Source: Pseudomonas karstica
GTDB lineage: Bacteria; Pseudomonadota; Gammaproteobacteria; Pseudomonadales; Pseudomonadaceae
Length of the DNA stretch: 64,000 nucleotides
Reading direction: 5' to 3'
Assembly (NCBI RefSeq): GCF_009707515.1
Contig: NZ_WLYI01000023.1
Coordinates: 44,644 to 108,643 of the forward strand
Positions 42,069-51,662 of the stretch are shown here, in pieces. The notes under the pieces are model-generated. The model was not told where the DNA came from and searched no databases. It saw nothing but the letters and a program-made list of their open reading frames with translations. The position numbers and the translations under genes were made by a program. The number at the start of each line of letters is the position of its first letter. The first letter of the stretch is position 1.

Positions 42069-43522
42069 GCAAGTCGCTCCTTTCCCTGGCAGTTACGGCA
42101 TTCGTGCTCAGTGGCTGCTCGTTGATACCTGACTACCAGCGCCCCGAAGCACCGGTGGCTGCGCAGTTCCCGCAGGGGCCGGCGTATTCGTCGGCCCAGG
42201 CGCCGGGCCAGGCCGCTGCCGAGCAAGGCTGGAAGCAGTTTTTCCATGACCCTGCCCTGCAACAACTGATCCAGACTGCGCTGGTGAACAACCGTGACCT
42301 GCGTGTCGCGGCCTTGAACATCGACGCCTACGCTGCCCAGTACCGCATCCAGCGCGCCGACCTGTTCCCGGCCGTTTCGGCCAATGGCAGCGGCAGCCGC
42401 CAACGGACACCAGCACGGATGTCGCAAACGGGTGAGGCGGCCATCGCCAGCCAGTACTCAGCCACCCTTGGCATCAGCTCTTATGAGCTGGACCTGTTCG
42501 GCCGGGTTCGCAGCCTGAGCGAAGAAGCCCTGCAAAAGTACTTCGCCACCGAAGAAGCACGTCGCAGCACCCAGATCAGCCTGGTAGCCAGCGTGGCTAA
42601 CGCCTACCTGACCTGGCAGGCCGACAAGGAACTGCTGAAACTGACCCAGGACACCTTGGGCGCGTTCGAGGAGAGCTATCGGCTCACCTCTCGCAGCAAC
42701 GAAGTCGGCGTGACCTCTGCCCTGGACTTGAGCCAGGCGCGTACCTCGGTGGAAAGCGCCCGGGTCCAACTGGCGCGCTACACCCGCCAGGTGGCCCAGG
42801 ATGAAAACAGCCTGACCCTGTTGCTGGGCACAGGCCTGCCGGCGAATCTTGCCACCCAGCCACTGTCTGACGACCTGTTGAGTGAAGTCCCGGCCGGCCT
42901 GCCTTCGGACCTGTTGCAGCGTCGTCCCGACATCCTGCAAGCCGAGTACAACCTCAAGGCGGCCAACGCCAACATCGGCGCGGCACGGGCTGCATTCTTC
43001 CCGAGCATCAGCCTGACGGCCAATGCCGGTACGCTGAGCCCGGACTTGGGCGGCCTGTTCAAGGGCGGCTCGGGCACCTGGTCGTTCGCACCGCAGATCA
43101 ACATCCCGATCTTCAATGCGGGCAGCCTGCGGGCCAGCCTGGATTACTCGAAGATCCAGAAAGAGATCAACGTCGCGACCTACGAGAAAGCGATCCAGAC
43201 CGGCTTCCAGGAAGTCTCCGATGGCCTGGCGGCACGTGCGACCTACAATCAACAGTTGCAGGCCCAACGTGACTTCGTCTCCGCCAACCAGGACTACTAC
43301 CGTCTGGCCGAGCGGCGCTACCGCATTGGTGTCGACAGCAACCTGACCTTCCTCGATGCCCAACGTCAATTGTTCAGTGCCCAGCAAACGCTGATCACTG
43401 ACCGCCTGGCCCAACTGACCAGCGAAGTGACCTTGTACAAGGCACTGGGTGGTGGCTGGAACGAACAGACGGCGAAGAATGAGCCGTTGAAAGAAGAAGC
43501 GCCGAGCTTGAAGTTGTTCTAA
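42065..43522 (+). CDS. emhC: RND outer membrane channel lipoprotein EmhC (TtgC/OprM type)
   Basis: A 485-residue outer membrane factor. The lipoprotein signal ends in LSGC (about residue 18), followed by two tandem OEP repeats with long helices: PVAAQFPQGPAYSS at the front, LDLSQARTSVESARVQLARY, and the second-repeat RRPDILQAEYNLKAANANIG. It forms a trimer spanning outer membrane and periplasm. It overlaps emhB (ATGA-like join), the last gene of the operon, with a terminator beyond. Confidence 0.95.
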   Translation: MSKSLLSLAVTAFVLSGCSLIPDYQRPEAPVAAQFPQGPAYSSAQAPGQAAAEQGWKQFFHDPALQQLIQTALVNNRDLRVAALNIDAYAAQYRIQRADLFPAVSANGSGSRQRTPARMSQTGEAAIASQYSATLGISSYELDLFGRVRSLSEEALQKYFATEEARRSTQISLVASVANAYLTWQADKELLKLTQDTLGAFEESYRLTSRSNEVGVTSALDLSQARTSVESARVQLARYTRQVAQDENSLTLLLGTGLPANLATQPLSDDLLSEVPAGLPSDLLQRRPDILQAEYNLKAANANIGAARAAFFPSISLTANAGTLSPDLGGLFKGGSGTWSFAPQINIPIFNAGSLRASLDYSKIQKEINVATYEKAIQTGFQEVSDGLAARATYNQQLQAQRDFVSANQDYYRLAERRYRIGVDSNLTFLDAQRQLFSAQQTLITDRLAQLTSEVTLYKALGGGWNEQTAKNEPLKEEAPSLKLF

Positions 43523-43530
43523 TAACACCC

Positions 43531-43569
43531 GCAACAACGAAGCCCACCACTTGGTGGGCTTTTTGTTGC
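43531..43569 (+). terminator. Rho-independent terminator of emhABC
   Basis: AGCCCACCA/TGGTGGGCT with a short loop, inside an outer GCAACAA/TTGTTGC pairing, with five T, 19 bases past emhC. Confidence 0.9.
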
Positions 43570-43683
43570 GTGCAAGTGGACCACTTGTGTGAACGAGACA
43601 TGAGCTTGCTGTATGTTGCCTCCTTCAATACCTATCGCTCACAACACGATGACAAGGATGATCATCACTGACCCCAGAGCCCT

Positions 43684-44583
43684 ATGAAACTCATTGCCAC
43701 TGTGCTTTCAACGTTATTGATCACCTTCAGCCTCAGTGGCTGCATTGGGCCCCCCATTGCCCTGACACCGCAGACCGAACAACGCTTGCAAGCCCAAGCA
43801 CCGATCCGCTTTTTGTTGACCTTTGACGACGGTCCCAGTGCATCGGGCTATGCCAACCCCAGCCGTTCGGTGATCGCTGACCTGGCGAGCAATCCGCTGC
43901 TGCCCGGCATCAAGGCCATCTTCTTTGTGCAGACTGAAGCGTCACGGGCCGGTGGCAACGTTAGAGGCCGTAAAACCATGGAGCGCGAGCACGCAAGTGG
44001 CCATATCCTGGGGTTCCACACGGCCACGCCTTGGCACAGCAATCACCGCTTCCTCAATGACGAGGACCTGGAACGAACCCTCAGCCTCGGCTCGGCCCGC
44101 ATTGCGTCGATCACCGGCGCCGCGCCCACCCTGGTGCGCCCACCCTTCTGGAATTACGACAAGCGCACCTTCGCCGCCTATCAAAGGCATGGCCTGCATA
44201 TATTGCTGACGGATTTAAGTGCCAATGACGGCAAGATCTGGGGCTTCAATGGCAGCCCGCGGCGGCGAGCCAACCTGCTGCGGCAACTGTCGCAAGTGCG
44301 CGAGCGAATCGCCTTGGGTGAACTGCCGACCGTGGACCGCGTGGTCCCGGTGGTGGTGACCTTTCATGACATCAACCGCTACACCGCAAGGCACATGCAG
44401 GAATATCTGCAGATACTGATGGACAGCGCCCAGGCCACCGGCCTGCGCACCGCCGCCGAGCCGTTCTATACAAACAGTTCCGCACTGCAGCAAGCCGCCA
44501 TGGCCCGTACGGTGGCTGATGTCAACGAAGTGGTGCATCTGCCGGGTATGTGGAACTGGCTGTGGGACGCTGACGCCCATTAA
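43684..44583 (+). CDS. Polysaccharide deacetylase family lipoprotein
   Basis: The 299-residue protein has a lipoprotein signal ending FSLSGC (Cys near 20) and the NodB-like metal and catalytic motifs: LTFDDGPS near 42 (catalytic Asp and metal Asp), GFHTATPWHSNH near 112 (metal His), and RPPFWNYD near 158. Such enzymes deacetylate peptidoglycan or surface glycans in the periplasm. It is alone between emhABC and the M91 gene; a role in cell envelope change is inferred. Confidence 0.88.
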   Translation: MKLIATVLSTLLITFSLSGCIGPPIALTPQTEQRLQAQAPIRFLLTFDDGPSASGYANPSRSVIADLASNPLLPGIKAIFFVQTEASRAGGNVRGRKTMEREHASGHILGFHTATPWHSNHRFLNDEDLERTLSLGSARIASITGAAPTLVRPPFWNYDKRTFAAYQRHGLHILLTDLSANDGKIWGFNGSPRRRANLLRQLSQVRERIALGELPTVDRVVPVVVTFHDINRYTARHMQEYLQILMDSAQATGLRTAAEPFYTNSSALQQAAMARTVADVNEVVHLPGMWNWLWDADAH

Positions 44584-44742
44584 TTGCGCTGAAAATTTTG
44601 GGAAACCTCGATAGTTTTACCATCGCAATCAATTGAAAAACTACCTAGCAGCGTCGAAACTTCTTTCAACAAGCCTCAAGGAACCAATCTTCGCAAAGAT
44701 ACCAACTTACTCTGTGCATTCATCAATAGACAAGGAAAGGCG

Positions 44743-45134
44743 ATGATACCCCCACAGACGCCACTGCTCAGTTACCCGACAAGCCGCTCGACACCCACAC
44801 TGAATGAAGAGGGCACACCGACAAACCCTACATTCATCCACGCAACGGTAACGGGCGCACCTGGAAAATATAAAAGCCTCTAAAAATTCACCCCAAGTAC
44901 ATCAATACCTCTTCTTTATTCAACGATAACAACATAACGATCACCCACGCATCCACATGGACAACTGAAAAAGATGGGAGCCGCTTTAATACAGAGCGCA
45001 CTCTCTTAATCGAAACCGGAGACAACCCAGATACGATAAAACTCAAACACCTCCCCAACAATGAACTGTCCCTGGAAGTCAACAATCACCACTACCGGCT
45101 AAAACTAAGGCTTTCAGATCACTGGGATCACAAC
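44743..45134 (+). pseudogene. N-terminal part of the M91 metallopeptidase gene, split by a frameshift
   Basis: An ATG at 44743 with AAGGAAAGG upstream opens a frame that stops at 44883 after 46 codons. The next frame is open without a start from 44874 and runs directly into the M91 ORF, giving polar text such as KIHPKYINTSSLFNDNNI that has the same composition as the rest of the protein. One extra A in the A-run at 44872-44875 would restore a single frame of about 518 codons. So this is the true N terminus, cut off by a one-base loss, either a real mutation or a sequencing slip. Confidence 0.6.
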
Positions 45135-46298
45135 GTGCACATCCGTTCAAAAGGAGGCGATGACAAAATTTGGGTCGACCCGAATATCAACCTTTCCGTC
45201 ACTGTTGACGGTGGCGCGGGCAATGACAGAATCGAGGCCCTGTCCAAGGGGTCAAAGAAGGTCTACGGCGGAGCCGGTGACGATCACATTACCCTGGGCG
45301 CTGGCACCGGGTATGCAGAGGGCAATGACGGTAATGACACCCTGTTAGGGGGTAGTGGAAAAACCGTGATGTACGGCAACAATGGAAAAGACTTGCTGAT
45401 TTCCGGCGTGGGCGCCAAAGGCACATTCGCTCATATGGACGGTGGTAATGACGACGACTTGCTGATCAGTCAAAGTCCCTTCAACGTTGTGCATGGCGGT
45501 AACGGAAATGATCTTATGCTCGGTGTCGGTCGTACTACTTTCTATACGGGGCGCGGTCACGACACCGTTATATCCAACACTCAGGACGATAAAATTCATG
45601 CGTCCCCGGGTGATCGCATCAGCCGCGTTCCAGGGTCAACACTCACTCAAGTAAAAATCAGCGACGCCGGTAGTGAAGGACTCAACCTTCAAGGCAGCGA
45701 AACAGTCAAACAGCGTGCCCAGGATGATCTTGAGTTACTTCGACACTCGCCAACTGCGCAAAAAATGTTGAATGAATTGGACGCTGCAGCCAAACGTACT
45801 GGCGCGCCTATCAACATTATAGAGACGCACGACGGAACCCAATATTCTTTTGCCAACGATTTCACCCGAGAAACAGACCGCCAACTAAAAGATTATGACG
45901 ATTTAGAAAACTTTGAAAAAGTAGGTTTCATAAAAAATGATATCCGAGGCTCACCTGCCAACGGCGCATCCATCTTTAACAACCCCAGCATCATTTATTC
46001 GCCGACCGAAGTCTCTCCGCTGGTTGACCTCTATCATGAAATGGCTCACGCCTATAATGGGGCTCATGGAACACTCTTGCCGGGCACGACCGAAAAAAGC
46101 GACCTCTTGGGGCCTGAGCCCAACCTGGAACGGCAAGCCATTGGCATAGAGACTGATGCCCCCGCTTTCGACTTTGACAATGACCCCACTACCCCACCGA
46201 CAACGGCCAATCCAAAAGCCTTCACTGAAAATGGGCTGCGTGAAGAAATGGGGTTTCCATTGCGCGAAAAATTTTACATAGCGCCTCATGAAGAATGA
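45135..46298 (+). CDS. M91-type zinc metallopeptidase with RTX-like repeats (N terminus frameshifted)
   Basis: This 387-residue ORF has two parts. Residues 1-160 hold RTX-like glycine/aspartate nonamers (GGAGNDRIE, GGAGDDHIT, GNDGNDTLL, GGNGNDLML) that in relatives bind calcium. Residues 190-387 include a zinc site LYHEMAHAYNGA (HExxH at 301-305) and RQAIGIETDAP, typical of the M91 group with NleD and HopH1-type effectors. The GTG start at 45135 is only the first in this frame; the coding sequence continues upstream. The GC content is clearly lower than that of the neighbours, pointing to horizontal transfer. No secretion genes are adjacent. A toxin or effector role is inferred. Confidence 0.75.
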   Translation: MHIRSKGGDDKIWVDPNINLSVTVDGGAGNDRIEALSKGSKKVYGGAGDDHITLGAGTGYAEGNDGNDTLLGGSGKTVMYGNNGKDLLISGVGAKGTFAHMDGGNDDDLLISQSPFNVVHGGNGNDLMLGVGRTTFYTGRGHDTVISNTQDDKIHASPGDRISRVPGSTLTQVKISDAGSEGLNLQGSETVKQRAQDDLELLRHSPTAQKMLNELDAAAKRTGAPINIIETHDGTQYSFANDFTRETDRQLKDYDDLENFEKVGFIKNDIRGSPANGASIFNNPSIIYSPTEVSPLVDLYHEMAHAYNGAHGTLLPGTTEKSDLLGPEPNLERQAIGIETDAPAFDFDNDPTTPPTTANPKAFTENGLREEMGFPLREKFYIAPHEE

Positions 46299-46332
46299 GA
46301 CGGACGCTTAAAAATGTGGGACGAGGTGGCTC

Positions 46333-46731
46333 TCAGGGTTGTTGCCGCGACTCCACCCCTAACTCATCCCACATCGACTCCGCGAGGTGAAAGGTCGCAT
46401 TGGCCGCCGGAATCCCACAGTAGATCGCACTCTGCATCAGCACTTCCTTGATCTCGGCGCGAGTCACTCCATTGCTGGCGGCGGCTCGCAGGTGCAGTTT
46501 CAGTTCTTCACTGCGATTCATGCCGATCAGCATGGCGATGGTGATCAGGCTGCGGGTGTGCCGGGGCAGTCCCGGGCGCGTCCAGATATCACCCCAGGCA
46601 TGGCGAGTGATCATTTCCTGGAATTGCGAATTGAACTCGGTCAGGGCATTCAGGCTGCGATCGACGTGCGCATCACCGAGCACTTCACGACGCACTTGCA
46701 GGCCGTCGGCGTAACGTTGTTTTTCGTCCAC
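46333..46731 (-). CDS. pcaC: 4-carboxymuconolactone decarboxylase
   Basis: PcaC converts gamma-carboxymuconolactone to 3-oxoadipate enol-lactone. The 132-residue protein is of normal length and has the family blocks HAWGDIWTRPGLPRHTRSL and SAIYCGIPAANATFHLAE, with the catalytic Glu/His region near residue 80 to 120. The start is a GTG at 46731 with GAGGAG 7 bases upstream, which gives the expected VDEKQRYADG N terminus; a longer frame exists but overlaps pcaD. It is the last gene of the pca run. Confidence 0.95.
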   Translation of the reverse strand: MDEKQRYADGLQVRREVLGDAHVDRSLNALTEFNSQFQEMITRHAWGDIWTRPGLPRHTRSLITIAMLIGMNRSEELKLHLRAAASNGVTRAEIKEVLMQSAIYCGIPAANATFHLAESMWDELGVESRQQP

Positions 46732-46741
46732 GAAAGACTCC

Positions 46742-47533
46742 TCAGCGGGCCAGCAGAAAGTCCAGCACCCGGCCGCTGAACGCGGCACCGGCCTGCACGT
46801 TGGACAGGTGTGCGGCGTAGAACTCGGCGTACTCGGCGCCCTTCACATGCGCCTGGATAAAGTGGCCACCGGACGGCGGTGTAACGGCGTCTTCAGAGCC
46901 GGCGATCACCAGGGTCGGGGCCTTGATCGACGACAATTGTTCACGGAAATCGGCATCACGCACCGCCGCGCAGTTGGCGGCATACCCTTGGGGTGATGTG
47001 GCCGCCAGCATGTCGGTGATCAGTTTGGCTTGATCGGGATGGGCTTGGGCAAAGTCCGCCGTAAACCAGCGGGCAATCGAGGCATCGCGCAACGCGAGCA
47101 TCGCCGCCGAGCCATCCCGCAGGACCATTTCAATCCGTGGGTTCCACACCTCGGGTGTACCAATCTTCGCCGCCGTATTGCACACCACCAGACGATTCAG
47201 GCGCTCACCGGCATTGATGCCCAACCACTGCCCAATCAGGCCACCCATGGACAGCCCGCAGAAATGCGCCCGCTCGACATGCAGCGCATCGAGAAGTGCC
47301 AGCACATCCTTGCCCAACTGTTCAATGCTGTAGGGCCCCTCGCTGACCAGGGATTTGCCATGGCCACGGGTGTCGTAACGCAGCACTCGGAAATACTGTG
47401 TGAAAGCCGAAACCTGGAGGTCCCACATATGCAGGTCAGTGCCCAATGAGTTGGACAGCACCAATACCGGTGCATCTTCGGGGCCATCCAGTTGGTAGTT
47501 CAGTTCGCCATCAGCGAGTTGTACAAATGCCAC
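46742..47533 (-). CDS. pcaD: 3-oxoadipate enol-lactonase
   Basis: PcaD hydrolyses 3-oxoadipate enol-lactone to 3-oxoadipate. The 263-residue alpha/beta hydrolase has the nucleophile elbow GLSMGG near residue 94, an Asp in SEDAVTPP and the catalytic His in AAHLSN near 240. The start is a GTG at 47533 with GAGGAG 6 bases upstream, giving the standard length; a further in-frame ATG would overlap pcaB. It sits between pcaB and pcaC. Confidence 0.95.
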   Translation of the reverse strand: MAFVQLADGELNYQLDGPEDAPVLVLSNSLGTDLHMWDLQVSAFTQYFRVLRYDTRGHGKSLVSEGPYSIEQLGKDVLALLDALHVERAHFCGLSMGGLIGQWLGINAGERLNRLVVCNTAAKIGTPEVWNPRIEMVLRDGSAAMLALRDASIARWFTADFAQAHPDQAKLITDMLAATSPQGYAANCAAVRDADFREQLSSIKAPTLVIAGSEDAVTPPSGGHFIQAHVKGAEYAEFYAAHLSNVQAGAAFSGRVLDFLLAR

Positions 47534-47543
47534 AGCAGCCTCC

Positions 47544-48908
47544 TCAGGCAATTAAAGCAAAATGTTCAGCCACCGCACGAGTGACCCAAGTCTGCGCCTG
47601 GCCCAGGTAATGCGCCGGGTCCAGCAGGCGATCGAGCTCAGCGGCTGACAGCTCGGCAGTCACTTGCGGTTCGTCCGCCAGCACCGCCCGCAGGTGGCGC
47701 TGTTCGGCGACCGCGCGTTTGCAGCACTGTTCCAGTAGATGATGGGCGGTTTCACGACCCAGGCGTTGCGCAAGAACGATGCTGACCGCCTCGGCCAACA
47801 CCAGGCCTTGAGTCAGGTCGAGGTTCTGCGCCATGCGTTCTGCGTCCACTTCCAAGCCTTCGCTCACCAGCAACGCCTGCTGCAAGGCACCGGAAACCAG
47901 CCGGCAAATCTCGGGCAAGGTTTCCCATTCGGCGTGCCACAAGCCCAGGCTGCGCTCATGTTCCTGGGGCATGGCACTGAACAGTGTTGCCACCAGCCCC
48001 GGGACGCGTGTCGCGGTACTGATCAATACCGCAGCGCCCACGGGATTGCGTTTGTGAGGCATGGTCGAGGAACCGCCTTTGCCCGGTGCCGACGGCTCGA
48101 ACACTTCCGCTGCTTCGGTCTGCATCAGCAGGCTGATATCACGACCCAGTTTGCCCAGGCTGCCAGCGATCAAACCGAGCACGGCGGCAAATTCCACCAG
48201 GCGGTCGCGCTGGGTGTGCCAGGGTTGCTCCGGCAAAGTCAGTTGCAGCTCAGCGGCCAGCGCTTGGGCCACTGGCATGGCCTGCTCGCCCAAGGCCGCC
48301 AGGGTTGCAGAAGCTCCGCCAAATTGCAGCACCAATAGACGCGGCTTGAGCTCCATGAGGCGTTGTCGACTGCGGGTCACTGCGCCGAGCCAGCCGGCGA
48401 TTTTCATCCCCAAGGTAACGGGCGTGGCGTGCTGCAACCACGTGCGGCCCGCCAAGGGGATCGCGATGTAGCGCTGGGCCTGGGCCGCAAGGATTTCACC
48501 CAAGTGTGCCAGGTCGCTTTCGATCAGTTCCACGGCGCTGCGCAGTTGCAGTACCAGGCCAGTATCCATCACGTCCTGGCTGGTAGCGCCCAAATGGACA
48601 TACCGCTCGGCACCCGGATCTGCGCTGGCAATCAGCTTGCCGAGCGCCTTGACCAACGGAATCGCCGAATTCCCCGCCGTGGCAATCGCCTCGCCGAGGG
48701 CATCAATATCGTAGAGCGAAGCCAGGCACGCCTGGGCGATGGGTGCCACCGCCACTTGCGGGATCAACCCGACCTGAGCCTCGGCCCGGGCCAGTGCTGC
48801 TTCAAAATCCAGCATGCCCTGCACGCGGCCCTGATCGCAGAACACCTCGCGCATGCTGCGGGCCGTAAAATAGGCGTCGAACAACTGATTGCTCGTGCGC
48901 ATTGTCAT
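47544..48908 (-). CDS. pcaB: 3-carboxy-cis,cis-muconate cycloisomerase
   Basis: PcaB lactonises carboxymuconate to gamma-carboxymuconolactone. The 454-residue protein belongs to the fumarase/aspartase family and carries its signature GSSTMPHKRNPVGA near 284 and the HLGATSQD loop near 110. A second ATG lies 6 bases inside and could be the true start. It is in the order pcaT-pcaB-pcaD-pcaC on one strand. Confidence 0.95.
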   Translation of the reverse strand: MTMRTSNQLFDAYFTARSMREVFCDQGRVQGMLDFEAALARAEAQVGLIPQVAVAPIAQACLASLYDIDALGEAIATAGNSAIPLVKALGKLIASADPGAERYVHLGATSQDVMDTGLVLQLRSAVELIESDLAHLGEILAAQAQRYIAIPLAGRTWLQHATPVTLGMKIAGWLGAVTRSRQRLMELKPRLLVLQFGGASATLAALGEQAMPVAQALAAELQLTLPEQPWHTQRDRLVEFAAVLGLIAGSLGKLGRDISLLMQTEAAEVFEPSAPGKGGSSTMPHKRNPVGAAVLISTATRVPGLVATLFSAMPQEHERSLGLWHAEWETLPEICRLVSGALQQALLVSEGLEVDAERMAQNLDLTQGLVLAEAVSIVLAQRLGRETAHHLLEQCCKRAVAEQRHLRAVLADEPQVTAELSAAELDRLLDPAHYLGQAQTWVTRAVAEHFALIA

Positions 48909-48956
48909 AAATCATCCCTAGGTGGCGCACGCCCTCAACGGCCGTGCGCCAACCGG

Positions 48957-50252
48957 TTACAGGTCGTGGTGCAAATACGCCGCCTGTTTCGGCAGGCGCA
49001 AACTGAACAGGAAAGCCACCGCCATCATTGCCGTGACGTACCAGTAGAAGGTGTTTTCCATGCCCAGGGTTTTGAGACCCAAGGCAACGTATTCCGCCGA
49101 ACCACCAAAGATCGCGTTGGCAACCGCATAGGCCAGGCCTACACCCAGGGCGCGCACTTGTGGCGGGAACATTTCCGCTTTCACCAGGCCGCTGATGGAG
49201 GTGTAGAAACTGACGATGGCCAGTGCCAGGGTGATCAACACGAAAGCCAGGAACGGGCTGCTGACGGTTTTCAGGGTCATCAGGATCGGCACGGTAAACA
49301 GCGTGCCCAGGGCACCGAACCACAGCATCGAATTACGTCGGCCGATCTTGTCCGCCAGCATGCCAAACACCGGCTGCATGCACATGTAGAAAAACAGCGC
49401 GCCGGTCATGATGTAGCTGGCCGTCTTGGCGTGCATTCCGGCGGTGTTTACCAGGTACTTCTGCATGTAGGTGGTAAAGGTGTAGAAAATCAGCGAACCG
49501 CCGGCGGTGTAGCCGAGCACGGTGATAAAGGCCGCCTTGTGGTCGCGAAACAGCGCGGCAATGCTGCCGGCGTCCTTGTCCTCACGCATTTCCTTGCTGG
49601 TGGTTTCTTTCAGGGTGCGACGCAGCAGCAGGGAGATCACCGCAGCAATGGCGCCAATCACAAACGGAATCCGCCAGCCCCAGGCCCGCAGTTCGTCTTC
49701 AGTGAGAATCTGCTGCAGGATCACCACCACCAACACGGCCAGCAGTTGCCCGCCGATCAGGGTCACGTACTGGAAGGAAGCGAAGAACCCGCGCTGGCCC
49801 TTGAGCGCCACCTCACTCATATAGGTAGCAGTGGTGCCATATTCGCCACCCACCGACAGGCCCTGGAACAGCCGGGCGACCAGCAGCAAGGCCGGCGCCC
49901 AGGCACCGATATCGTTGTAAGTCGGCAGGAAAGCGATAACCAGGGAACCGGCGCACATCATCAGCACCGAGATCATCATCGAGTTCTTACGCCCGTGCTT
50001 GTCAGCCACCCGGCCAAACAACCAGCCGCCGATGGGGCGCATCAGGAAGCCGGCAGCGAACACACCGGCGGTGTTGAGCAATTGGACAGTGGGATCGTCC
50101 GACGGGAAGAACGCAGGGGCAAAGTAGATGGCGCAGAAGGCATAGACGTAGAAGTCGAACCATTCGACCAGGTTACCGGAGGACGCACCGACAATGGCAA
50201 ATATCCGTTTGCGGCGCTCTTCTCCAGTGTAGTGACTTGTCATTGTTGTCAT
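48957..50252 (-). CDS. pcaT: MFS transporter for beta-ketoadipate/dicarboxylates (PcaT)
   Basis: A 431-residue inner membrane transporter of the metabolite:proton symporter group with 12 helices. The N-terminal block NLVEWFDFYVYAFCAIYFAP and GRVADKHGRK (motif A) fit PcaT and the alpha-ketoglutarate permease KgtP. Its position between pcaG and pcaB points to PcaT, which takes up beta-ketoadipate. It is 115 bases past pcaG, so a promoter of its own is possible. Confidence 0.88.
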   Translation of the reverse strand: MTTMTSHYTGEERRKRIFAIVGASSGNLVEWFDFYVYAFCAIYFAPAFFPSDDPTVQLLNTAGVFAAGFLMRPIGGWLFGRVADKHGRKNSMMISVLMMCAGSLVIAFLPTYNDIGAWAPALLLVARLFQGLSVGGEYGTTATYMSEVALKGQRGFFASFQYVTLIGGQLLAVLVVVILQQILTEDELRAWGWRIPFVIGAIAAVISLLLRRTLKETTSKEMREDKDAGSIAALFRDHKAAFITVLGYTAGGSLIFYTFTTYMQKYLVNTAGMHAKTASYIMTGALFFYMCMQPVFGMLADKIGRRNSMLWFGALGTLFTVPILMTLKTVSSPFLAFVLITLALAIVSFYTSISGLVKAEMFPPQVRALGVGLAYAVANAIFGGSAEYVALGLKTLGMENTFYWYVTAMMAVAFLFSLRLPKQAAYLHHDL

Positions 50253-50367
50253 ATTTTTTCACTCATTGGGAACGTTTAAAGCCTAGACATACTTTGCAAC
50301 AACTACGTTCCGCAAGTAGTTTTTTGGATGATCGTTCTCACGCAGGACGCAGGAACGGACTGCCCAC

Positions 50368-50934
50368 TCAATAATCAAAGAACACCGTCTCCTCATCCGT
50401 CCCCTGCAAAATCACATTCCACTGATACGCACCGGCCGCATCCACCTTCGCAATCAACGTCCCCCGCCGCTCTTCAGGCACACATGCCAGCAGCGGGTCG
50501 TCCCCATTCGCCGCTTCACCGTCAAAATAAATCCGCGTCAACAAATGCTTCACCAACCCACGGGCAAATACCAGCACCACCAAGTGCGGCGCCTGCGTCT
50601 TGCCCTTCAACCCCGGCACGCTGCCCGGCTTGATGGTGGTAAACCGAAACCGCCCTTCGGCATCCACCGGCACTCGGCCAAAGCCTTCAAAATTGGGGTC
50701 CAGGGCTTTGTCCTGCTCATCCTCTGGGTGGTCATATTTGCCAGCGGCGTTGGCCTGCCAGACTTCCAGCATGGCGTCATTGACGAAGTCGCCATTGCCA
50801 TCCACCACTTGCCCGGTAATTGCCACGCGCTCGCCGAGGGTTTCGGCAACGGTCAGGTCTTCGCGGTTCAGCCAGGTCAGGCCGATGTGGTAATAGGGCC
50901 CGACGGTGTGGGATGTGGTCGCGTAGAGGGTCAT
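50368..50934 (-). CDS. pcaG: Protocatechuate 3,4-dioxygenase alpha subunit
   Basis: PcaG and PcaH form the (alpha-beta-Fe) enzyme that opens the protocatechuate ring between its two hydroxyls. The 188-residue subunit starts MTLYATTSHTVGPYYHIGL, a clear PcaG N terminus, and lacks the four iron ligands, which are on PcaH. The ATG at 50934 is preferred over an upstream ATG that overlaps pcaH. It is 1 base past the pcaH stop. Confidence 0.95.
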   Translation of the reverse strand: MTLYATTSHTVGPYYHIGLTWLNREDLTVAETLGERVAITGQVVDGNGDFVNDAMLEVWQANAAGKYDHPEDEQDKALDPNFEGFGRVPVDAEGRFRFTTIKPGSVPGLKGKTQAPHLVVLVFARGLVKHLLTRIYFDGEAANGDDPLLACVPEERRGTLIAKVDAAGAYQWNVILQGTDEETVFFDY

Positions 50935-50935
50935 C

Positions 50936-51640
50936 TCATTTCTCCATCGGCGTGGCATCGCGGCCGCGCAGGACGATGTCCCAGCGGTAGCCTAGAGCAT
51001 AGGAAGGGATGGTTTTTTCCAGGTCGAAGCTGGCGATTAGACGTTCTTTGGCGCGGGTATCTGCAACGCAGTTGTAGATCGGGTCGTACGCCAGCAGCGG
51101 GTCGCCGGGAAAATACATCTGGGTCACCAGGCGCGTCAGCACACTGGGGCCGAACAGCGAGAAGTGAATGTGCGCCGGGCGCCAGGCGTTGTGGTGGTTG
51201 CCCCACGGATACGCGCCAGGCTTGATGGTCTGGAACTGGTACCAGCCATCGGCATCGGTAACGGTGCGGCCGGTGCCGGTGAAGTTCGGGTCCAGCGGCG
51301 CATCATGCTCGTCACGCTGGTGGTTGTAGCGGCCAGCCGCGTTGGCCTGCCAGATTTCCACAAGGATGCCGGGAACAGGCAAACCGTCTTCATCCAGCAC
51401 ACGACCGTGAATGATGATGCGTTCGCCCTGAGGTTCGCCAGCATGCTGGGCGGTCAGGTCGTTGTCCTTCTCGCTAACGCGCTCGGCACCGACGGTCGGC
51501 CCGGTGATTTCCGACAAGGAATGGGGCAGAAACACCAACGGTTTTGAGGGCGAGCGCAGCTTCGTCGACTGATAGGCCGGGTGCAGGTAATCAGGCTGAG
51601 TACCCGCTTGCGGGCGCCGGTATCCGGGCTTGTCACTCAT
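50936..51640 (-). CDS. pcaH: Protocatechuate 3,4-dioxygenase beta subunit
   Basis: The iron-bearing subunit. The 234-residue protein has the ligand tyrosines in AGRYNHQRDEHDAPLDPNF and GAYPWGNHHN, then the two ligand histidines in AHIHFSLFG. The ATG at 51640 gives the standard MSDKPGYRRP N terminus. It lies between pcaF and pcaG on the same strand, 22 bases after pcaF. Confidence 0.96.
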   Translation of the reverse strand: MSDKPGYRRPQAGTQPDYLHPAYQSTKLRSPSKPLVFLPHSLSEITGPTVGAERVSEKDNDLTAQHAGEPQGERIIIHGRVLDEDGLPVPGILVEIWQANAAGRYNHQRDEHDAPLDPNFTGTGRTVTDADGWYQFQTIKPGAYPWGNHHNAWRPAHIHFSLFGPSVLTRLVTQMYFPGDPLLAYDPIYNCVADTRAKERLIASFDLEKTIPSYALGYRWDIVLRGRDATPMEK

Positions 51641-51662
51641 GGAGCAATCCTCATCATTCTTG

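Noticed and set aside
48363..50279. 638-codon plus-strand ORF opposite pcaB and pcaT
   Set aside because: It is antisense to two well-identified genes, has low-complexity His/Gln/Arg-rich text, and no family match; it is a codon-bias shadow of high-GC genes.
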